A stretch of DNA of 11,613 nucleotides from an uncultured Eubacterium sp. (GCA_900545305.1 UQYD01000046.1:1-11613), one strand, 5' to 3'. Positions 1-5,783 are shown, counted from the stretch's first letter. A program made the numbers and translations. The notes: generated by a model from the letters alone, not told the origin.

Positions 1-228
1 GCTGGCGTAATGGTTCAAGAGGTAGTACAGGGTGGTAGTGCTGCACAGTCTGGTATAAAGCAAAACGATATAATTACATCATTTAATGGTCAACCTACAT
101 TTACAAATGACCAATTAGTTTCACTCGTTAAAAATACAAAAGTTGGCGATACAGTTAATGTTAAATTAATTAGAAATGGTCAGACTTTGGATATAAAAGT
201 TAAAATGCTTAAAAGTTCAGGATTTTAA
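1..228 (+). CDS. HtrA/DegP-type serine protease, C-terminal PDZ part (5' end outside window)
   Basis: Only the last 75 residues are visible; the open frame continues past the left edge, so the apparent ATG at 10 is internal. The fragment is a PDZ domain: the segment around GGSAAQSGIKQNDIITSFNG (residues 12-31) is the typical 'G-S-A-A-xx-G-[IL]-xx-x-D-[IV]-I' signature, followed by the strand and helix with DQLVSLV and the closing strand VGDTVNVKLIRNGQ. It ends shortly after this PDZ domain, as trypsin-like HtrA proteases of Firmicutes do. Family members are membrane-anchored quality-control proteases at the cell surface, but the catalytic His-Asp-Ser domain lies outside the window and cannot be checked. 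A SpoIVB-type protease was considered, because spoIVB often lies near spo0A; however, the end of this fragment is HtrA-like with no SpoIVB peptidase domain after the PDZ. The gene ends just before a large terminator hairpin. Confidence 0.85.
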   Translation, partial: AGVMVQEVVQGGSAAQSGIKQNDIITSFNGQPTFTNDQLVSLVKNTKVGDTVNVKLIRNGQTLDIKVKMLKSSGF

Positions 229-240
229 TTATATACATTA

Positions 241-267
241 ACAAAAAACCTCTCAACACATATCATA
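241..267 (+). promoter_or_regulatory. Candidate sigma-K-like promoter inside the hairpin
   Basis: AC at 241-242, a 16-base spacer, then CATATCATA at 259-267 fits the late mother-cell sigma-K pattern AC-N16/17-CATANNNTA. Transcription would start near 274-276, inside the 3' half of the hairpin, so the message would lack the 5' arm and keep the GGGAGG site at 285-290 free. The pattern is loose and the region AT-rich, so a chance match is quite possible. It is supported only by position and by the CwlC-like nature of the gene downstream. Confidence 0.35.
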
Positions 268-297
268 TATTATGGTATGTTATTGGGAGGTTTTTTT
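243..297 (+). terminator. Long terminator hairpin after the htrA-like gene, containing the next gene's RBS
   Basis: The outer stem pairs 243-256 with 283-296 (14 pairs, one G-U). After a small internal loop (257 against 281-282), an inner stem pairs 258-267 with 271-280 (10 pairs including one U-G), leaving a 3-nt loop. Seven T follow or overlap the 3' arm (291-297), as expected for intrinsic termination of the upstream gene. The 3' arm contains GGGAGG at 285-290, the ribosome binding site of the following amidase, so the same structure would also hide that site in any read-through transcript. Confidence 0.85.
285..290 (+). promoter_or_regulatory. RBS that sets the TTG start of the small amidase
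   Basis: GGGAGG lies 8 bases before TTG at 299-301. The in-frame ATG at 272 lies inside the hairpin, has no ribosome binding site, and would add nine residues in front of the conserved start of the amidase fold. The TTG start gives a protein beginning MKIFIDAGHGG, as in CwlC-type amidases. Confidence 0.8.
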
Positions 298-298
298 A

Positions 299-829
299 TT
301 GAAAATCTTTATTGATGCTGGCCACGGAGGTTCAAATCCTGGAGCTGTAGGTCCTAATGGTTTAAAAGAATCCGACGTAAATCTTGATGTTGCTCTTAGG
401 TTAGGTCGTTTATTAAGCTCCAGAAATTATGAAGTAAAATATTCTCGAACAAGTAACATAAATATTGGTCTCCGTGAAAGAGCTACATTAGCAAATCAAT
501 GGGGTGCTGATTATTTTATAAGTATTCATTGTAATTCAAACATAAATCCTATATACAAAGGCACAAGCACTTACTACTACAGAACTAATACAGTAGCAAG
601 TAACTTAGCATTAACTGTAAATAATTCTTTAGTTTCTATGATTCAAACCCCAGATTTAGGTACTTTTCAAGCAAACTTTGCCGTACTAAGATATACAATT
701 ATGCCCGCAATTTTAGTAGAACTTGCTTTTATCAGTAATCCTCAAGAAGCAGCTTTATTAGCAACTTCTAGTTTTAGGGAAAATTGTGCTATAGGTATTT
801 TTAATGGAATAGTAGAATTTACATCATAA
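299..829 (+). CDS. N-acetylmuramoyl-L-alanine amidase (Amidase_3), CwlC-like, no signal peptide
   Basis: Zinc amidase that cuts the bond between N-acetylmuramic acid and L-alanine in peptidoglycan. The protein is 176 residues from a TTG start and is just one Amidase_3 domain. The zinc and catalytic residues are all present: His9 (DAGHGG), Glu24 (GLKES), His77 (FISIHCN) and Glu141 (LVELAF). There is no signal peptide, membrane helix, SPOR or other wall-binding domain, so it is either released by lysis or acts from inside. By knowledge of the family, Bacillus CwlC is also a signal-less Amidase_3 protein beginning with a similar MVKIFID-GHGGSDPGA segment; it is made under sigma-K and helps lyse the mother cell. 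CwlC has a C-terminal wall-binding part that is absent here. A phage-type endolysin origin is the alternative, but no phage genes are nearby. Its RBS is buried in the preceding terminator hairpin and no ordinary sigma-A promoter was seen in front. Confidence 0.9.
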   Translation: MKIFIDAGHGGSNPGAVGPNGLKESDVNLDVALRLGRLLSSRNYEVKYSRTSNINIGLRERATLANQWGADYFISIHCNSNINPIYKGTSTYYYRTNTVASNLALTVNNSLVSMIQTPDLGTFQANFAVLRYTIMPAILVELAFISNPQEAALLATSSFRENCAIGIFNGIVEFTS

Positions 830-837
830 AAACACCT

Positions 838-871
838 ATTTACCTCTCATTCTCAACAATGAGAGGTAAAT
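838..871. terminator. Bidirectional terminator between the small amidase and spo0A
   Basis: A perfect 14-bp stem (838-851 with 858-871) with a 6-base loop lies between two convergent genes, 8 bases past the amidase stop and 11 bases past the spo0A stop. The stem contains ACCTCTCA/TGAGAGGT and is flanked by T-rich tracts on the minus strand and A/T on the plus strand. It can serve both genes; the U-tail is imperfect in both directions. Confidence 0.75.
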
Positions 872-882
872 TACTTAATTCA

Positions 883-1671
883 TCATCCAATCATTATTTC
901 TAATCTTAATTTATCTGCAATTAAAGCTATAAATTCACTATTAGTTGGTTTCCCCTTACTATTTGATATTGTATAACCAAATAATGAATCTAAAACCTCT
1001 ACTTGACCTCTGTTCCAAGCAACCTCAATGGCGTGTCGTATAGCTCTCTCAACTCTACTTGGGGTAGTATTGCATTTCTTAGCAATAGCAGGGTATAACT
1101 CTTTTGTAATATAATTCAATACATCCATATCAGCAATAGATAAAATTATAGCCTCTCTCATATAATGATATCCTCTAATATGTGCTGGAACTCCTATTTC
1201 ATGCAAAATATTTGTCACCCTTGCTTCTAAGTTGACTTCATTTTGTCTTGCAAAACAAACCCCAGTATTAAGAGACCCTTTTTTCACAACCGGTTCCTTA
1301 AGCTGACGTATTCTAGTTACAAGCATTTCCATATCAAAAGGTTTAGCTATATAATATTTAACCCCTAAAGCAAATGCCTTTTGAGTAATAGCCTCTCCTG
1401 TAATAGCAGTAAGCATAATACACATTGTTGACTCTGTTTTACCTTGTGCATAAAGCTGTTCCATAACACCTATACCATCTAACTTAGGCATTATACCATC
1501 AATAAGTGCTACATCCGGTTTGTCAGTAATAATTTTTGTAACTGCTTCATTACCATCATGAGCAATTGAGATAATTTCCATATCATCCTGCATATTAATA
1601 TAGTTACTTAAGCAATCACAGAAGTCTTTGTTGTCATCAGCAATTAAAATTCTCATTTTTTTGTTTTCCAT
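883..1671 (-). CDS. spo0A: Stage 0 sporulation protein A, master response regulator of sporulation
   Basis: 262 residues, the normal length. The N-terminal receiver domain (about 6-125) has the acidic pair Asp12-Asp13, the phosphoacceptor Asp58 in ALIDGIMPKLDG, Thr88 and Lys110. After a linker, the Spo0A-specific DNA-binding domain (about 146-260) carries the nearly invariant recognition helix TTPSRVERAIRHAIEVAWNR (202-221). Phosphorylated Spo0A dimerises and binds 0A boxes (TTTGTCRAA) to switch on early sporulation genes and repress others. In Clostridia it is usually phosphorylated directly by orphan histidine kinases; none is in the window. The ATG at 1669-1671 is chosen because AGGAGG (1681-1686) lies 9 bases upstream. 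The gene has its own promoter (1734-1762) in the 97-base gap after the CYTH gene. The preceding gene on this strand is not spoIVB, which is unusual. Confidence 0.97.
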   Translation of the reverse strand: MENKKMRILIADDNKDFCDCLSNYINMQDDMEIISIAHDGNEAVTKIITDKPDVALIDGIMPKLDGIGVMEQLYAQGKTESTMCIMLTAITGEAITQKAFALGVKYYIAKPFDMEMLVTRIRQLKEPVVKKGSLNTGVCFARQNEVNLEARVTNILHEIGVPAHIRGYHYMREAIILSIADMDVLNYITKELYPAIAKKCNTTPSRVERAIRHAIEVAWNRGQVEVLDSLFGYTISNSKGKPTNSEFIALIADKLRLEIMIG

Positions 1672-1733
1672 AGTCTAATTCCTCCTAAAATGATTTAATT
1701 TGTAATTCCTTGGGAATATTTACCAACAAAAAC

Positions 1734-1762
1734 ATTATACTACCTCTTACCCGAAAAATCAA
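1734..1762 (-). promoter_or_regulatory. Sigma-A promoter of spo0A
   Basis: On the minus strand, TTGATT (1757-1762) and a perfect TATAAT (1734-1739) are separated by exactly 17 bases. The start would be near 1727, giving a leader of about 55 bases with a strong AGGAGG. The leader contains a small dyad ATTCC-CAA-GGAAT at about 1706-1718. No convincing sigma-H site was found. Confidence 0.75.
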
Positions 1763-1772
1763 GTCTAAAATT

Positions 1773-2249
1773 TTATTTTTTTGAAGGCAATCCATATTTT
1801 GCCAAACTTGCATTACTATACCTTTTATTTTGGGTCACTTCTTGTCCAAACCAGTCGGGTGGTGTAAATAAAATGGCGTCTTTTGTCGAATTAAATTCTA
1901 CTTCTACGTTAGCAAAATTTGATAAATCTGCTCCATAAATATCGAGTTCTGCAACTAAATTATCTCTCAATGGAATTAAATATCTATTTTTTTCTATTGT
2001 ATTTCCTTCGACTTTTTCCCATAAATTATTGAATTGTTCTTCTGTAATAGGCAATTCATATTCAAGTTTCTTCATTATTCCACTGCTTTTTACAGTCAAT
2101 ATATATTCATCATCCCTCTGTCTTAATCTTATAGTAGGGTTTGTTGATATATATCCTTGTTTTATTTTATAACATTTGTATTGTTGTAAATTATTAGGAA
2201 TTTCTTTAACTAAAAATTTTCGTTCTATCTCATAAATTTCTTTTGACAC
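1773..2249 (-). CDS. CYTH-domain / triphosphate tunnel metalloenzyme
   Basis: 158 residues starting with GTG. The N-terminal ExExK signature is Glu7-Glu9-Lys11 in YEIERKFLV. Basic residues of the tunnel follow in IRLRQR and in LTVKSSG, and the acidic metal-binding strands are LVAELDIYG and NVEVEFNS, ending with KRYSNASLAKYG. Size and motifs fit the small bacterial TTM group in which the CthTTM and NeuTTM enzymes hydrolyse tripolyphosphate or nucleoside triphosphates with a divalent metal; class IV adenylate cyclase activity also occurs in the superfamily, so the substrate is not fixed by sequence. It is a cytoplasmic protein with no signal peptide. AAGGAG (2259-2264) sits 9 bases before the GTG; an overlapping ATG at 2249-2251 is out of frame. 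It lies directly upstream of spo0A on the same strand, but each gene has its own promoter. Confidence 0.9.
   Translation of the reverse strand: MSKEIYEIERKFLVKEIPNNLQQYKCYKIKQGYISTNPTIRLRQRDDEYILTVKSSGIMKKLEYELPITEEQFNNLWEKVEGNTIEKNRYLIPLRDNLVAELDIYGADLSNFANVEVEFNSTKDAILFTPPDWFGQEVTQNKRYSNASLAKYGLPSKK
1882..1890 (+). promoter_or_regulatory. Perfect 0A-box match inside the CYTH gene, upstream of spo0A
   Basis: TTTGTCGAA matches the Spo0A-binding consensus TTTGTCRAA at 9 of 9 positions. It lies within the 3' part of the CYTH coding region, 119 bases upstream of the spo0A -35 element. Roughly one match of this quality on either strand is not surprising in a window of this size and composition, so binding is only a possibility. 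Confidence 0.3.
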
Positions 2250-2278
2250 ATTAAAAATCTCCTTACTATATTAAGTTT

Positions 2279-2287
2279 GTTGTCAAA
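2279..2287 (+). promoter_or_regulatory. 0A-box-like site at the CYTH transcription start
   Basis: GTTGTCAAA matches 8 of 9 positions of TTTGTCRAA and overlaps the predicted start site (about 2285) of the CYTH gene. A site there would suggest repression by Spo0A~P. Matches of 8 of 9 also occur inside genes here, so support is weak. Confidence 0.25.
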
Positions 2288-2291
2288 TATA

Positions 2292-2320
2292 ATTATAAAT
2301 TCTACATTATATAAAATCAA
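2292..2320 (-). promoter_or_regulatory. Sigma-A promoter of the CYTH gene
   Basis: On the minus strand, TTGATT (2315-2320) and TATAAT (2292-2297) are separated by 17 bases, the same hexamers and spacing as the spo0A promoter. The start would be near 2285, giving a leader of about 36 bases that contains the AAGGAG site. Confidence 0.7.
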
Positions 2321-2376
2321 CTTATATTAAGCTTTTTTAAATATATTTATTTAATCAAGCAAAAAAAACAAAAATA

Positions 2377-2385
2377 TGTTATAAT
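2377..2385 (+). promoter_or_regulatory. Extended -10 promoter of the DJ-1 gene
   Basis: TGTTATAAT contains a perfect TATAAT (2380-2385) with the extended TGN motif directly upstream; no good -35 is seen, as is usual for extended -10 promoters. The start would be near 2392, about 50 bases before the ATG. It is divergent from the CYTH promoter in the same 193-base gap. Confidence 0.65.
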
Positions 2386-2442
2386 ATAACTGGTTTGAAA
2401 TTTATTATAATTTAAAGGATTAAAACGAAAGGGGAAACTTAT

Positions 2443-2994
2443 ATGGGTAAAGTAGTTGTTTTTCTTGCTGATGGATGTGAAGAAATAGAGGCACTTACTG
2501 TAATAGATATTTTAAGACGAGGAAATGTTGATGTACTTGGTGTTTCTATTAATGATACCTTAGGTATAAATGGAGCACACAATATTGATTTTAAAGCTAA
2601 TGTCGTTTTTAATGATATAAATTTCGATGATGTAGATATGATTGTTTTACCGGGCGGATATGAAGGACGAAACAATCTATTGGCACACGAAGGTGTATGC
2701 AAAGTATGCCACGATTTTATGAATAAAAATAAATTTATTGCTGCAATATGCGCTGCACCAAGTATTCTTGGCGAAAACAAAATATTAGAAGGTAAAAGGG
2801 CAACTTGCTATCCAGGTTTTGAGAGCCAGTTAAAGGAAGCTAATTACATTGATAAATCCCTTGTGATTGATGGTAATATAATAACATCAAAAGGTCCAGC
2901 AACTGCAATGCTTTTTTCAATAGCTTTGTTAGAAATAATGACAAATACTCAGACAGCAGCCAAAATTGCCCAAGGATTATTATTTAAATTTTAA
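2443..2994 (+). CDS. DJ-1/PfpI (ThiJ, YajL-like) family protein
   Basis: 183 residues, a normal length for a single DJ-1 domain. The nucleophile elbow is AAICAAPSILG with Cys103, and the acidic partner of the cysteine is Glu16 in DGCEEIEAL (equivalent to Glu18 of human DJ-1). PGGYEG (70-75) and TCYPGFE (121-127) are also typical. Members have been described as redox-stress proteins, chaperones or glyoxalase/deglycase enzymes; the exact reaction is disputed, and sequence alone cannot choose. It is not a PfpI-type protease by this motif pattern. The ATG at 2443 has GAAAGGGG 8 bases upstream and its own extended -10 promoter. The next gene follows after 36 bases with no terminator between them, so the two form one unit. 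Confidence 0.92.
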   Translation: MGKVVVFLADGCEEIEALTVIDILRRGNVDVLGVSINDTLGINGAHNIDFKANVVFNDINFDDVDMIVLPGGYEGRNNLLAHEGVCKVCHDFMNKNKFIAAICAAPSILGENKILEGKRATCYPGFESQLKEANYIDKSLVIDGNIITSKGPATAMLFSIALLEIMTNTQTAAKIAQGLLFKF

Positions 2995-3030
2995 TTATTA
3001 AAAAATAATAAACAAGAAAGAGGTGCCTTT

Positions 3031-3549
3031 ATGAATGCTTTACAAGAATATTTTAATTATAGACAAGCACTCATAGACCAGTATTTAAAAGGAGATATGA
3101 CTAAAAGCGAATACTTAGCTCAAAATTTTCAAGCAGTATTAAACTTAAAAGACAAACCTTTTAAAAATGTAGATTCTGTTGACAAAGGGTTATTTAACTA
3201 TCAATTTTACAATGCAATGGCCAAACAAGCTAAATCTGAATCTCAAAATTATTATGATAGAGAAATTGCTAACTCGTATAGAGATAAAAGCAATTACTAC
3301 TATAACTTAAAGGATAAATCAACATTAAAAATTTTAGAATTATCTGATTATAAGGATACTGAGGCATATTTTATAAAAGTAAAAAGCAAAGCTTTAAAAA
3401 ATAAATTATTTGAAATTATTTTACACGATAAAAATATGATTTTACATTCTACAAGTAAAGTCGTATTAAATAGATTAAAAAATGAAAATGTATTTAATGA
3501 TACAGTGAAAAAATCATTAATAGACGAATACATAAACCATAGATACTAA
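3031..3549 (+). CDS. Uncharacterised small protein, second gene of the DJ-1 unit
   Basis: 172 residues, and no function is recognised. The protein is charged, rich in Lys, Asn and Tyr, with no signal peptide, no membrane helix and no cysteine, so it is probably a cytoplasmic, mostly helical protein. Visible marks are an N-terminal EYFNYRQALIDQYLKGDMTK segment, a central Tyr-rich stretch (NYYDREIANSYRDKSNYYYN, about 74-93) and a Lys-rich C-terminal half. The layout (start resembling 'YR-x-LIDQY-x-x-G-x-x-TK') recalls clostridial proteins filed under a domain of unknown function (possibly DUF6648), but this is from memory and unverified. AGAGGTG (3019-3025) is 5 bases before the ATG. It is cotranscribed with the DJ-1 gene and closed by the terminator at 3554-3589. 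Confidence 0.8.
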   Translation: MNALQEYFNYRQALIDQYLKGDMTKSEYLAQNFQAVLNLKDKPFKNVDSVDKGLFNYQFYNAMAKQAKSESQNYYDREIANSYRDKSNYYYNLKDKSTLKILELSDYKDTEAYFIKVKSKALKNKLFEIILHDKNMILHSTSKVVLNRLKNENVFNDTVKKSLIDEYINHRY

Positions 3550-3553
3550 GTAT

Positions 3554-3589
3554 AAAAAAACTGAGTGAAAAATATTACTCAGTTTTTTT
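3554..3589 (+). terminator. Terminator of the DJ-1 / unknown-protein unit
   Basis: A 13-pair stem (3554-3566 with 3577-3589; core ACTGAGT/ACTCAGT flanked by A7 and T7) with a 10-base loop, 4 bases after the stop codon. The T-run makes it a clear intrinsic terminator on the plus strand, and the A-run would let it work in the other direction too. Confidence 0.92.
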
Positions 3590-3667
3590 ATTTAATAAAG
3601 TTAAAGATGTTAATTTTACCAAATAAAAGAAAAAAGTTTAAAAAATAGTTTTTATACAAAAAATGCA

Positions 3668-3707
3668 CTTATCTTTTCGTAAAATGTGTGTTTAGCGAAT
3701 AGATAAG
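3668..3707 (-). other. Imperfect hairpin, possible second terminator after the large amidase
   Basis: CTTATCTTTTCG (3668-3679) pairs with CGAATAGATAAG (3696-3707), 12 positions with one T-T mismatch and a 16-base loop. Read on the minus strand, the stem is followed after about four bases by a run of six T, as in a weak terminator. It lies 30 bases beyond the main terminator of the large amidase, in the convergent gap. An operator-like dyad is the alternative. Nothing else was seen between 3590 and 3736. Confidence 0.4.
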
Positions 3708-3736
3708 CATATGCCCTTATATCATTTTTTTGTAGA

Positions 3737-3785
3737 AAATAACCTCCATTTGTTAGATTATACTTCTAACTTTTGGAGGTTATTT
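3737..3785 (-). terminator. Terminator of the large amidase gene
   Basis: The outer stem pairs 3737-3748 with 3774-3785 (12 bp, core AACCTCCA/TGGAGGTT), and an inner stem pairs GTTAGA 3752-3757 with TCTAAC 3765-3770. It begins 14 bases past the stop codon of the minus-strand amidase. The U-tail on the minus strand (TTATTTTCT) is only moderate. Confidence 0.75.
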
Positions 3786-3799
3786 AAAATTATAATTAT

Positions 3800-5707
3800 T
3801 TATCTAACTGGTGGATATTGGTTAAATAAGTTCTTTACGGAATCAAATATAGCTTGTGCTACCTTCTGTTGTCCTGCATCCGAACCCATAATAGCTGCAT
3901 CACCACTGTTAGTAATAAAACCAATTTCTATTAAAGATGCTGGTATTTTAGATTGTCTTAAAACAATCCAATTTTCACTTTTAACTTTTCGGTCCTTTGT
4001 ACCTAATTGACTTAAAAGATTTTTCAATATTTCTGATGCCAATCCATAACTTGTTAATCCATTTCCCTGGTCGTTTGCATATAAACTATAAGTTTCTGTA
4101 CCTGCAGCTGAAGTATTTGCTGCAGCATTTATATGTATTGATATAAACGCATCTCCAACCTCATTACCAAGGTCTGTTCTATCATTAAACGATGGATAAG
4201 TATCAGTAGTTCTTGTCGCATAACATTTAATAGTTCCATCACTGTCAAACAAAGCTCTTGCTTTATTCAACATACTTAATGTTAAATTCTTTTCAATTAA
4301 ACCATTACCACTTGCTCCTGGGTCACTACCACCATGTCCTGCATCTAATACTATAATCTTACTATATCTTTCCTTTGGCAATATTGGCTTTATATATATA
4401 TATCCATCTGCTTCTGACATTAAAACAGTCATAATTTTCTTTTCGCTGAAAGTAATAACTGTAGATGTTGCAGTTGAATTTACAACTATGTTATTTATAT
4501 AACTTGAGCTCACTGGATAAGTAGTATTAGAAAAAATACTTGTATAATCTCCGTTCAAAGTCAACTTATAATTCAAATCATTATAATTATCTGATTCAAT
4601 TATATTTTTTATATTTATCGAACCATTATTTTTAAAGTAAAATCTAGCATTTTCAGCATCATATCCACAATTTCCTGACAAAGATGAATTGCTGTTTGAT
4701 GATGAAGAATTATTACTATCTGTTGAGTTAGATGATGCATAAGTAACTGTTACAGTCGTCTTATTATTGCCTAATTGTCTTATATCTACGGCCATATTAG
4801 AATCTTTCAAGTTTAAAGAAACTGTAACTACATTTCCATTATTTTGATAGTAATATCCACTAGAAATATATGCTCCCTCGTCTATATTTCCTTTATCTGA
4901 TACAAGTTTAGCATTATTTATACTTAATGTTAAAGTCTTATTATCAGATGAAAAAGCCTTAGATACATCTGGATTATAATCACCTTCTATTGTAATTATA
5001 TCTTTATAAGAGTTACCTTTACTAAAAGTAATAGCCGAAATATTATTTACTTCTGCAGCTGTAGTTTGCTCTGTAGTAGTTTCAGTAGTTGATGCAACAG
5101 TAGTAGTTTCTTCTGTTGTAGTCTCAGTTGTTGTAGTTTGTTCTGTAGTAGTTGTTATTACCGGTGCTACTGTAGTTGTTGTTTCCTCTGTCACCTCTAC
5201 AACGTCACCACTAGATATATTTCCTGTATCTATATCTGCAACTCTAGTTTTTGTATCCCAACTAACCTGCATACCTAATGAAGTAGCTACAAATCTCAGC
5301 GGAATCATTGTTTTATTGTTTATAATTTTTGCTGCTGTCTGCATTGTAGTAGCTTGTCCATTTACATAAGCCTTTGTTGAACCTATAGGTATAACAACCA
5401 ATTTATCATTATACTTCACATAGACCTGCTCTAAATCTTTTTTCCATTCTACAGTCGCTCCCATAGCCTCAAACACTTCTCTAGCTGGAACTAATGTAAA
5501 ATTATTCAACACTATTGGTGGCATTTTTAACCCTGTAAGCTTATTACCATTAATAGCAACAAACACTTCTTCTGCACTATATTTATGCTGTGTATAATCA
5601 TATGTCAAGGTCATATTGACATATTTATTTGCAGCACATACCCCAATATTGTTAGTAAAAAGTGTTGTACAACATAATGCCAACGCCATAAGTCTCTTAT
5701 GACTCAA
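3800..5707 (-). CDS. Secreted multidomain N-acetylmuramoyl-L-alanine amidase
   Basis: 635 residues. Domains in order: a signal peptide (1-25; KR, then ALALCCTTLF, likely cut near GVCA-AN); a copper amine oxidase N-terminal-like domain (about 45-160), common on clostridial surface proteins; a Thr/Glu-rich linker (174-217); a beta-rich AMIN-like domain (about 222-323); a Ser/Asn linker (325-345); a second beta-rich AMIN-like segment (about 348-442); and a C-terminal Amidase_3 domain (450-630). The catalytic set is complete: His458 (DAGHGG), Glu472 (LIEKNL), His525 (FISIHIN) and Glu594 (LIEIGF). It should cut the muramic acid-L-alanine bond outside the cell; AMIN domains target amidases to the wall or envelope. 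The TTG start at 5705-5707 is preferred, with AAAGGA 11 bases upstream, because starting at the internal ATG (Met7) would remove the basic HKR of the signal peptide. It follows the spoIIIA operon but has its own promoter after a terminator. A role in engulfment or cortex is possible, not shown; vegetative cell separation is equally possible. Confidence 0.93.
   Translation of the reverse strand: MSHKRLMALALCCTTLFTNNIGVCAANKYVNMTLTYDYTQHKYSAEEVFVAINGNKLTGLKMPPIVLNNFTLVPAREVFEAMGATVEWKKDLEQVYVKYNDKLVVIPIGSTKAYVNGQATTMQTAAKIINNKTMIPLRFVATSLGMQVSWDTKTRVADIDTGNISSGDVVEVTEETTTTVAPVITTTTEQTTTTETTTEETTTVASTTETTTEQTTAAEVNNISAITFSKGNSYKDIITIEGDYNPDVSKAFSSDNKTLTLSINNAKLVSDKGNIDEGAYISSGYYYQNNGNVVTVSLNLKDSNMAVDIRQLGNNKTTVTVTYASSNSTDSNNSSSSNSNSSLSGNCGYDAENARFYFKNNGSINIKNIIESDNYNDLNYKLTLNGDYTSIFSNTTYPVSSSYINNIVVNSTATSTVITFSEKKIMTVLMSEADGYIYIKPILPKERYSKIIVLDAGHGGSDPGASGNGLIEKNLTLSMLNKARALFDSDGTIKCYATRTTDTYPSFNDRTDLGNEVGDAFISIHINAAANTSAAGTETYSLYANDQGNGLTSYGLASEILKNLLSQLGTKDRKVKSENWIVLRQSKIPASLIEIGFITNSGDAAIMGSDAGQQKVAQAIFDSVKNLFNQYPPVR
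5057..5188 (-). repeat. Thr/Glu low-complexity repeat coding for the amidase linker
   Basis: Imperfect short repeats of ACT/ACA-Thr and GAA/GAG-Glu codons encode runs such as TTTTET, TTEETTT and TTETTTEQTT (residues 174-217). It is a flexible, possibly glycosylated spacer between the wall-facing N-terminal domain and the AMIN-like and catalytic parts. Such tracts can change length by replication slippage. Confidence 0.75.
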
Positions 5708-5783
5708 AACATCCCACGTCCTTTCTATAATTTTAAATGCTATAGCCTTATTTTGCTATAAATTCTACATCTCTGACAATATA

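Noticed and set aside
2250..2442. Riboswitch or small RNA in the divergent CYTH/DJ-1 gap
   Set aside because: Only two promoters and short leaders are seen; no conserved riboswitch core or stable structure was recognised.
2439..2780. Open frame antisense to the DJ-1 gene
   Set aside because: Ser/Pro/Leu-rich translation with no RBS or promoter, fully inside a strong conserved gene on the other strand.
3178..3186. 0A-box-like GTTGACAAA (8 of 9, reverse orientation)
   Set aside because: It lies inside the unknown protein's coding region, far from any promoter; it shows that 8 of 9 matches arise by chance here.
3348..3533. Open frame antisense to the unknown protein gene
   Set aside because: Short, Phe/Ser-rich, with no RBS; explained as a shadow of the AT-rich plus-strand gene.
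3711..4010. Plus-strand open frame running through the terminator into the large amidase
   Set aside because: It begins inside a hairpin region and mirrors the catalytic end of the amidase; no RBS.
5633..5690. Lipobox in the large amidase signal peptide (LALC or IGVC)
   Set aside because: The residue before Cys is Leu or Val rather than Gly/Ala/Ser, so an ordinary signal peptide is more likely.
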